Assembly (NCBI GenBank): GCA_947253615.1
Contig: CAMYAA010000011.1
Span: 1-10,336, forward strand
Reading direction: 5' to 3'
DNA from: an uncultured Sutterellaceae bacterium
Lineage (GTDB): Bacteria; Pseudomonadota; Gammaproteobacteria; Burkholderiales; Burkholderiaceae_F
Length of the DNA stretch: 10,336 bases
The notes beneath the pieces are model-generated. The model ran no database searches. It was given only the letters and a program-made list of their open reading frames with translations, and was not told the origin of the DNA. The translations under genes were made by a program, and so were the position numbers. Shown piece by piece: positions 4,971-10,336 of this stretch (position 1 is the first letter of the stretch; the number at the start of each line of letters is the position of its first letter).

Positions 4971-5753
4971 ATGCACTATACTGATTTTTTCGATGTCGAA
5001 TTAGCCCAGCAACGCTTTGCTGAGGACGATTTTGAGTTACTGATTCGCGAAACAACGGGCTCTACGAGCGATGATATTAAAACATGGATTCGTCATGGCC
5101 AATATGAACGTCCCGTTGTGAAATTGGTTTTTTCTCAAACGCAAGGTCGAGGAACGCAAAATCGACCGTGGATTAATCCTCAACCCTCATTGTTGTTTAG
5201 TATCGGGGTGTGTGAACCGCGGGATAACGACGGTTGTCCTTATTCCATTCTAGTGGGAGTGGGTTTGGCGAAAGCGCTACGCTCTCTTGGAATTAATGCA
5301 AAACTGAAATGGCCTAATGATTTATGGGTGAATGGGGGTAAAGCTGGCGGTATTTTGTTAGAACGCATTCATCATAATCATCAATCCTATCTGGTGATTG
5401 GCATCGGATTAAATCTCTTACCGGTGGCCCTGAGAACAACCAGAGGTTGGTTGGGCTCGGGACTTTTTACTGACGAGACAGTATTGGATCCTAAAGCCAT
5501 GGCAGCGCTTTGGGTGAAGTGTGTTAAATCCGTGGTGGCGTCATTGACTATGGAATCAGTATTGATGGTTGAGCTCTGGAATGAGTATGATGTCTTTAAA
5601 GGTCAGATGATTGACGTTTGTCATGAGGATTTAATCTGGACGGGTCGTAGTCAAGGGATTAACGCTGAGGGATTGTTACTTCTGGAATGTAACGGTAAAA
5701 CTCAAAGCATTCTGAGCGGTTCAATCACGAAAGTAATGATGGAAAAAGCATGA
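4971..5753 (+). CDS. birA: Biotin-[acetyl-CoA-carboxylase] ligase, HTH-less
   Basis: BirA activates biotin with ATP and attaches it to the BCCP subunit of acetyl-CoA carboxylase in the cytoplasm. The protein (260 residues) shows the catalytic landmarks in order: T-T-G-S-T-S (28-33), G-R-G-T-Q-N-R-P-W (59-67, the biotinyl-AMP loop, usually G-R-G-R-x-G-R-x-W), K-W-P-N-D-L-W (113-119), G-G-K-A-G-G-I-L-L-E (122-131) and G-I-G-L-N-L (144-149), followed by a C-terminal SH3-like domain. There is no N-terminal helix-turn-helix, so it is a mono-functional ligase rather than a biotin repressor, which is common in Betaproteobacteria. Start at ATG 4971; no strong Shine-Dalgarno. The stop overlaps the coaX start in ATGA. 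Confidence 0.93.
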   Translation: MHYTDFFDVELAQQRFAEDDFELLIRETTGSTSDDIKTWIRHGQYERPVVKLVFSQTQGRGTQNRPWINPQPSLLFSIGVCEPRDNDGCPYSILVGVGLAKALRSLGINAKLKWPNDLWVNGGKAGGILLERIHHNHQSYLVIGIGLNLLPVALRTTRGWLGSGLFTDETVLDPKAMAALWVKCVKSVVASLTMESVLMVELWNEYDVFKGQMIDVCHEDLIWTGRSQGINAEGLLLLECNGKTQSILSGSITKVMMEKA

Positions 5754-6514
5754 CTATTTTATTAATTGATTTGGGTAATACCGCGTTGAAATGGACAGTG
5801 TTATCCGAGCCTGATAATCCTCATACGATCGTTCATCGTGGGATGTCGCATTTTAAAAATGAACTTTTTGCGACATGGTTGGATTTAAAACCAACGCGTG
5901 TTATTGGGTGTACAGTTGCCGCGCCAAATATTGCTTTTGCCCTGACGAAATTTTTTAATGAGCATGGGATTAGTTGGGAGTGGGTGAGCGCTCAACCTGA
6001 GTTTGTTGGCCAAAATTTTGTGATTACGAATCACTATGAAAACTATCGTGCCTTAGGGTCTGATCGATGGTATGCGGCAATTGGTGCTGCTTCTTTAGGG
6101 ATCGAATCGTCATTATTGGTTTCGCATATGGGGACGGCCACGACGGTTGATTCGATCGTTTACGAAGGAGAGTCCCGCTATCGATTTGAAGGTGGACGTA
6201 TTGCCCCAGGGCCAAGTTTGATGAAGATGTCCTTGGCGCGTGATATTCCTCATCTCAATACTGAACTTGTGGGGTATAACGCCTTTCCTAAAAATACCGG
6301 CGAAGCCATTATGACGGGGATTATTGATAGTCAGGTTGGCTTATTGTTCCGAGCGCGTGAGCGAATGATTCATGAAGGGCAGTATCCCTATACTATTTTG
6401 GCCGGAGGAGCTGCTAAATGGATTGCTCCTTATGTTCAAGAAGTTATTCCTGATGTGAATTTAAGGCATAACTTGGTTTTACATGGACTAGCTGCAAAAG
6501 CTCGCGTTGAGTAA
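5750..6514 (+). CDS. coaX: Type III pantothenate kinase
   Basis: CoaX phosphorylates pantothenate in the first committed step of coenzyme A synthesis. Of its 254 residues, D7-L-G-N-T is the ATP-phosphate motif, G103-S-D105-R-W carries the conserved catalytic Asp, G128-T-A-T-T then V-D is the second phosphate motif, and G148-G-R-I-A-P-G contributes to the pantothenate site. The conserved A-G-G-A near 218-221 replaces the usual T-G-G-D. The start ATG (5750) overlaps the birA stop by four bases, the common birA-coaX pairing of Betaproteobacteria, so the two should be translated together. Type III enzymes are typically not inhibited by CoA and need a monovalent cation; nothing in the sequence departs from that. 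Confidence 0.94.
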   Translation: MTILLIDLGNTALKWTVLSEPDNPHTIVHRGMSHFKNELFATWLDLKPTRVIGCTVAAPNIAFALTKFFNEHGISWEWVSAQPEFVGQNFVITNHYENYRALGSDRWYAAIGAASLGIESSLLVSHMGTATTVDSIVYEGESRYRFEGGRIAPGPSLMKMSLARDIPHLNTELVGYNAFPKNTGEAIMTGIIDSQVGLLFRARERMIHEGQYPYTILAGGAAKWIAPYVQEVIPDVNLRHNLVLHGLAAKARVE

Positions 6515-6534
6515 TTGTTCTCGTGGAGTAAAGA

Positions 6535-7299
6535 ATGCGTTTTACCGCTATTGTATTGACCTTGGCCGCTTTAGGGCTTGTAGGTTATTTATTCGTTGGC
6601 AATCAGCAATATACGGAGGGGTTAGCATCATTACCGCATCAACAAGTTGAAGTGGCTAATTTTGCTTTTAAAGCGCCAGAACTCACCACGGTGAATGAGC
6701 CTGTAGTCCAGAATCCAACGGAACAAAAATCGGAAAAAACGTCAGAACCCTCGAATCCTCTTGAGCTTTTAAATCCTTCACCGAAAGAAACCGTTCCTCC
6801 TGTTTCAACTGCTGCCCCTGCGGAACATGGTGATTTTGTTTGTGGTGTTTTAGGGCCCATTAAAGAAAGTCGTTTACCAACTTTTCATACGGAGTTGGTT
6901 GAGCTCGGATTGGAAAATAAAATCTTTGTAGAAACAATTGAACCCGAAGAAAGTTTTGGGGTGTATTCCGGAGCCTATAGCACGGAAGAGGAAGCAAAGA
7001 AACGTTTAGCTTTCTTTGAAACGAAGGGATTGGTTGGAGCTAGAGTCGAAAAAAGTCCAGAAAGCGCCGACTACTCAATCTATTTAAAAACATTCTCCAA
7101 TGAGTTTGAGGCGCGAGATTGGTCTCAAAAAGTCGGGGCTTACTTGAGTATTCATCGATTGATGATCAAAAAGAACAATACGCTTCAAGAGCCCATGGTG
7201 CGCTTGATATTTAATCGCTTAACCGAATCGGACTATGCCAAACTTGAAGAGTTTGCAAAGCATATTCACGAAAAAATTCTAAGTTGTCCCGAGGGATAG
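6535..7299 (+). CDS. Membrane-anchored SPOR-like domain protein
   Basis: The 254-residue protein has one N-terminal hydrophobic segment (about 4-21), best read as an uncleaved membrane anchor, then a Pro/Glu/Ser-rich linker (~45-98). The C-terminal region starts at C103-x-x-x-G-P and contains the repeated Y-S-G-A-Y-S-T-E-E-E-A / Y-L-K-T-F-S-N-E-F-E-A halves (~141-205) seen in SPOR-related proteins found beside coaX in Burkholderiales. SPOR domains bind denuded septal glycan strands; this copy is divergent, so binding is inferred. A further 50 residues follow, with a final Cys at 251 that could pair with C103 in the periplasm. Start ATG 6535 with GGAG at 6525-6528; the gap from coaX is 20 bp, so it belongs to the birA-coaX operon. 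Confidence 0.75.
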   Translation: MRFTAIVLTLAALGLVGYLFVGNQQYTEGLASLPHQQVEVANFAFKAPELTTVNEPVVQNPTEQKSEKTSEPSNPLELLNPSPKETVPPVSTAAPAEHGDFVCGVLGPIKESRLPTFHTELVELGLENKIFVETIEPEESFGVYSGAYSTEEEAKKRLAFFETKGLVGARVEKSPESADYSIYLKTFSNEFEARDWSQKVGAYLSIHRLMIKKNNTLQEPMVRLIFNRLTESDYAKLEEFAKHIHEKILSCPEG

Positions 7300-7323
7300 G
7301 GCTCTTAAAGCGTTCTTGAACGG

Positions 7324-7743
7324 TTAAAACGCACTGAGTTTTTGAATCAATTGTTTTTTAACCGTTTCCATGAGTGCCTGACGCGTTTTGAGTAACGTTG
7401 GATCCACGGAGCGAAGGGCGGGTTCCCAGGCACTGTTGGGGTAATGAGAGTCATCTTTCCAGCGCGCAATAATGTGCCAATGTAAATGGTTAACGACATT
7501 ACCAAATTGAGCCCAGTTGACCTTAGCGGGCTTTAATTCTTCTTTGTAAAGTGTTTCAATCGTCAAAAGGATGTCGAGTAATTGCGTGCGTTCTTGCGCC
7601 GTTAACTCCGACATTTCTAAAACATGACGCTGGCTAATGACCTTCAAATAGGCAGGAAAGTGGTCGTTACCACCATCGACAATATAAAAATTTTGATTGC
7701 TCCAAACGACATTTTTCGGCATTTGGCATAACGGACAATCCAT
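7324..7743 (-). CDS. HIT-family protein (nucleotide hydrolase/transferase type)
   Basis: The 139-residue protein carries the histidine triad H86-L-H88-W-H90-I-I, the H-phi-H-phi-H-phi-phi motif whose middle His forms the covalent nucleotidyl intermediate. The usual upstream H-x-x-x residue set (R-H40-V) is present, and C3-x-x-C6 at the N-terminus may bind zinc with histidines, as in several HIT proteins. The length is typical. Substrate is not predictable beyond nucleotide phosphoramidates or dinucleoside phosphates. ATG 7743 has AAGGAA shortly upstream. It is last in the rlpA-M20-unknown-HIT minus-strand operon and converges on the SPOR gene with only 24 bp between, where I see no convincing terminator. 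Confidence 0.87.
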   Translation of the reverse strand: MDCPLCQMPKNVVWSNQNFYIVDGGNDHFPAYLKVISQRHVLEMSELTAQERTQLLDILLTIETLYKEELKPAKVNWAQFGNVVNHLHWHIIARWKDDSHYPNSAWEPALRSVDPTLLKTRQALMETVKKQLIQKLSAF

Positions 7744-7754
7744 GATTGAATTCC

Positions 7755-7970
7755 TTAATCTCGTAAAACAATGAGTCCGGACTCATCCTCGAGGATATCG
7801 TAATCCCACTTCTTATTGCCTTTCATATCTTCTAACCAGGCGCGGGTGGGAATATCTAATTCATCGAGAAGCGCGTTGATGGCATTTTGCGCCTCGATAG
7901 GCGTCGCAAAGTTATCCCATTCGCCATTAGACCATTCAACAATGACTTGGGTAACACAATCTCGTCTCAT
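7755..7970 (-). CDS. Conserved-looking 71-residue protein of unknown function
   Basis: I do not recognise this protein. It is small, acidic and soluble-looking, with no signal or membrane segment: an N-terminal beta-like stretch (V-T-Q-V-I-V-E-W), an Ala/Leu-rich helix (26-37), a second W-x-E-D-M-K segment, and a terminal L-I-V-L-R-D. The gene is likely real because its ATG overlaps the stop of the M20 peptidase gene in ATGA (7970-7967), its stop is 11 bp before the HIT gene, and the operon is otherwise packed. The start ATG gives M-R-R-D-C. No function is proposed. Confidence 0.62.
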   Translation of the reverse strand: MRRDCVTQVIVEWSNGEWDNFATPIEAQNAINALLDELDIPTRAWLEDMKGNKKWDYDILEDESGLIVLRD

Positions 7971-9367
7971 GCTTTTTTCCCTAAATTTGCAATAACGTTC
8001 GCTAAAAATAGCGTTAATTTCTCAACATATGTGAGCGAAAGGTGCTCAAATGGAGCATGGGCATTGGACGTTGCTGCTAACGCCCCTGTATTTAAGAAGT
8101 AGGACTCCGGGAAGACTTCCTGGAAGTGATGTAATGCCCCAATGGTCGCGCCACAGAATATGGATTCAACCGAGGTATTGAAGCTCGATTGTGCAGCACT
8201 TTCGATCGCGTTTTTGACAGATCCAGAAAGAATCGGTGCCATAAAGCCTTCTGCCCACTCTACATGGGAGATTTCCACGTGAGCTTGGTAGGGAACATTA
8301 GTGGTTAACACTTTTTCCAAGGCTTTAAAAGCCTTTTCACACGAGGCATTAGGCGCCAAACGTAATGAAAGTCGTAAATCCGTCTCTGAGCGAATTAACG
8401 CGCTGGCGTTTTCTAAACTGGGTAATCCTTGCGCCCCCACCACGGTTAAGGTGGGTTCCCAAGTATTACGTTTAATCGCTTCTAAAGGATCTTGAGTGCT
8501 CGGCTCCATAGCATCGCACCATTGATAAGGAGCAATGAGGTCCTTGATGTTATTGGCTTGTTTTTTCATCTCTTGCAAATAAACATCAGGAATGTCGCCG
8601 TGTAATTCAGGAAGTATGATGCGACCAGTTTCGGGATCTTCAATATGATTTAACAATAATCGTAAGATTCGAAACGAATCCGGAATGAGGCCACTGGCCA
8701 TCCCTGAGTGAACTGCTCGATTGAGAACTTTTACCTTGAGCGTCAGTGACATGGCCCCACGTAGGCTTTGCGTTAACCACACGTGATTAAAGTCATTGGC
8801 GCCAAGGTCAATAATGCCTAGGAAGCTTGGGTTTCCAATTTTTTCCTTAAAGGCCTTGATGTAGCTAACAATATCGTCTCCGCCACTTTCTTCATTCGTC
8901 TCAAATAAACCCGTGACGCGTGGACGCTCAATACCCGCTTGATCTAAAGCTTTAACGGCGGTTAGCGTGGTGTAGAAACTATACCCATCGTCGACGGAAC
9001 CACGTCCGAATAATTGTCCATCTTTGACGACGGGATTCCAGGGGTCCCACTCTGGATAAGGGGTTTCTGGCTGTTTATCAAAATGGCCATAAAAGAAAAC
9101 GGGTCGGGTGCTTTCTTGAGAGGTTGCGGGAATATCAACGTACAAAACGGGCGTTAAGTTATCCATCTCATGGATTGAGAACTCTGCCTCTGGAAAGTGT
9201 TTTTGACCCCAAGCTTTGGCTTGTTCTAAGGCGTCTAACAAATATCCGTGTGCTTTCCACTGTGGATCAAAGGCCGTGGACTTGGCCGGAATTTTGATAA
9301 ATGCTTGAAGAGCAAGAAGGGTATCGCCTGCCCAGGCATTTTTAATATAGTCGGTGAGGGTCATCAT
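7967..9367 (-). CDS. M20-family zinc metallopeptidase (dipeptidase/desuccinylase-like)
   Basis: The 466-residue protein has the M20 layout: catalytic domain with H95-x-D97 (G-H-F-D), bridging D126 (S-V-D-D-G), E159-E160 (N-E-E-S-G-G), D187 and, at the C-terminus, N-A-H437-A-P-F-E. H220 in the inserted lid domain (A-V-H-S-G) fits the CNDP/carnosinase-like branch. All five metal ligands and the catalytic Glu appear present, so it should be active. It may be cytoplasmic, as there is no signal peptide; the substrate could be a dipeptide or an acylated amino acid. The start TAATG overlaps the rlpA stop by one base, with a second ATG directly after (9364). It differs from a strict DapE, which is shorter. 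Confidence 0.85.
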   Translation of the reverse strand: MMTLTDYIKNAWAGDTLLALQAFIKIPAKSTAFDPQWKAHGYLLDALEQAKAWGQKHFPEAEFSIHEMDNLTPVLYVDIPATSQESTRPVFFYGHFDKQPETPYPEWDPWNPVVKDGQLFGRGSVDDGYSFYTTLTAVKALDQAGIERPRVTGLFETNEESGGDDIVSYIKAFKEKIGNPSFLGIIDLGANDFNHVWLTQSLRGAMSLTLKVKVLNRAVHSGMASGLIPDSFRILRLLLNHIEDPETGRIILPELHGDIPDVYLQEMKKQANNIKDLIAPYQWCDAMEPSTQDPLEAIKRNTWEPTLTVVGAQGLPSLENASALIRSETDLRLSLRLAPNASCEKAFKALEKVLTTNVPYQAHVEISHVEWAEGFMAPILSGSVKNAIESAAQSSFNTSVESIFCGATIGALHHFQEVFPESYFLNTGALAATSNAHAPFEHLSLTYVEKLTLFLANVIANLGKKA

Positions 9368-10336
9368 TATTTCCAGCGATATAAGAAGGCATTAATCCCA
9401 AGATATTGATTAATTTTTGGCGTTAATTCGCGGGCCTCACTTTCAGTTTCGTGAATGTTTAAAAGCACACGAACGCCTTTAGGATTATGTTCTAAGGTGG
9501 TCTGTAAATTTAATCCGTTAGAGGCTAAGACGGCTTCACTATGGGAGGCGAAATTCTTAGCACGCTCGACGGAGCCAAAAAAGCCTAATTGAACAGTGTA
9601 GTGCTTTTGACTAGCAGGGACGACCTTAGGAGCAACCACTTCCACATCGGGCTTTGTATTCTTTGGGGGAAGCGCCGTGGGTTGTTCCAGCGGAGCTCTA
9701 GGACTGGTTTGCCATTGATCCTCCGGTACAGGGTTCGTTGAGCTCTCTGGGATTGTCTCATTGGAAACAATAAGGGGAGCTTGTGAGGCCGCCAGAGGAG
9801 CCTGAGAAGGCGTGTTTACACTGGGTTCCACGGAGGGTTCGACGTCTTTAAGACTCGGCGCTTCTTGCTTTAAGGCATAGGTCACCGTAGTTTCGCTAGT
9901 CGCTTTAGCTTTAGGAGGCTCAGGGACTACGAGGTCTTCTTTGAGTAGTATGGCTTGTGCGGAAGCTTGCGCTTTAATCTTTTTAATTTGTGCAAACGTT
10001 AAACGCTCCACTTCCACGTGGGCGGTGCCTTTCTTCTCATACCCGAGGGTCTTAGCGGCTTCGTAAGATAAGTCAATTAAACGATGATGTAAGAACGGCC
10101 CACGATCATTAACGCGGACAATGATTTGTTTTCCGTTGTCTAGGTTGGTGACGCGAGCATAACTAGGCAAGGGTAATGTTGGGTGAGCTGCCGTAAATTC
10201 ATGCATGTCATAGACTTCACCCGTTGCCGTTTTTTTATTATGGAACTGACGACCGTACCAACTAGCAATACCGCGTTTTTTATAAGGTAAATCACCCTTC
10301 ATCGGGGTATAGGTTTTACCCATGACGGTATAGGGA
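9367..10336 (-). CDS. rlpA: RlpA septal lytic transglycosylase, 5' end cut by window
   Basis: RlpA cleaves denuded glycan strands at the division septum. The frame is open to the window edge (P-Y-T-V precedes the Met at 10323), and family members continue upstream with a lipoprotein signal, so that Met is internal. Counting from it, a double-psi beta barrel spans about 17-107: G-I-A-S-W-Y-G (18-24), T-A-T-G-E (32-36), and V-N-D73-R-G-P-F with the catalytic Asp expected in this motif. A long Pro/Ser/Glu linker (~125-240) contains short internal duplications (E-P-S-V twice, S-Q-A-P-L twice). A C-terminal SPOR domain (~241-318, H-Y-T-V-Q-L-G-F-F) should bring the enzyme to denuded glycan. It is the first visible gene of the M20/HIT operon. 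Confidence 0.93.
   Translation of the reverse strand, partial: PYTVMGKTYTPMKGDLPYKKRGIASWYGRQFHNKKTATGEVYDMHEFTAAHPTLPLPSYARVTNLDNGKQIIVRVNDRGPFLHHRLIDLSYEAAKTLGYEKKGTAHVEVERLTFAQIKKIKAQASAQAILLKEDLVVPEPPKAKATSETTVTYALKQEAPSLKDVEPSVEPSVNTPSQAPLAASQAPLIVSNETIPESSTNPVPEDQWQTSPRAPLEQPTALPPKNTKPDVEVVAPKVVPASQKHYTVQLGFFGSVERAKNFASHSEAVLASNGLNLQTTLEHNPKGVRVLLNIHETESEARELTPKINQYLGINAFLYRWK

Noticed and set aside
4971..5753. birA as a truncated gene because the HTH repressor domain is missing
   Set aside because: The catalytic and C-terminal domains are complete, and HTH-less biotin ligases paired with coaX are common in Betaproteobacteria.
7300..7332. Rho-independent terminator between the SPOR and HIT genes
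   Set aside because: Only short 5-bp stems (CGTTC/GAACG at 7311-7322; GCGTT/AACGC at 7310-7332) with no useful T tract in either direction.
10321..10323. RlpA start at ATG 10323
   Set aside because: Family members continue upstream with similar sequence (P-Y-x-V before M/F-G-K-T-Y-T-P-M) and a lipoprotein signal, which is missing here because the window ends.

Overview
The window looks like chromosomal DNA from a low-to-moderate GC Gram-negative bacterium. Hand counts in two 720-base samples give about 43-44% GC. A birA-coaX-SPOR operon, a PBP5-like gene followed by a ybeD-family gene, rlpA, and a DolP-type outer-membrane lipoprotein are typical of Betaproteobacteria (Burkholderiales). A menA gene implies menaquinone use. 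Together with the GC content this would fit a Sutterellaceae-like or small-genome Alcaligenaceae-like member, but that placement is inference.

Layout. Positions 1-728 hold the 3' part of a plus-strand flavoprotein gene of the FadH (2,4-dienoyl-CoA reductase) type. Positions 729-1134 are non-coding and have the architecture of a bacterial replication origin. Three tandem 11-bp TTACNCACA repeats come first, then a roughly 130-bp AT-rich stretch (22% GC by hand count) that ends in TAG-trimer repeats of the DnaA-trio type. A right-hand cluster follows with four perfect TTATNCACA DnaA boxes and one near match. G/C skew on the plus strand changes sign across this gap. No dnaA, dnaN or gyrB is visible; the flanking genes are fadH-like and a crp/fnr-like regulator.

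Positions 1135-2530 carry the divergent Crp/Fnr-like protein and a dual-BON lipoprotein (dolP), closed by a strong bidirectional terminator at 2547-2601. The minus strand at 2615-4912 is a tight operon: a PBP5-like protein lacking all three catalytic motifs, then a ybeD/DUF493 protein, then menA. Diverging from it, the plus-strand operon 4971-7299 encodes biotin ligase (birA), type III pantothenate kinase (coaX) and a membrane-anchored SPOR-like protein. The last block, 10336-7324 on the minus strand, is rlpA (cut by the window end), an M20 metallopeptidase, a 71-residue unknown and a HIT-family protein, with 1- and 4-base overlaps joining the first three.

Together, four genes concern the envelope or septal peptidoglycan (dolP, dacA-like, the SPOR protein, rlpA), three concern cofactors (birA, coaX, menA), and the origin lies at the left. 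I saw no insertion sequence, prophage, CRISPR, toxin or defence gene, and no RNA gene. The most interesting items are the origin in an unusual gene setting and the three enzyme homologues whose expected active-site or cofactor motifs are altered.
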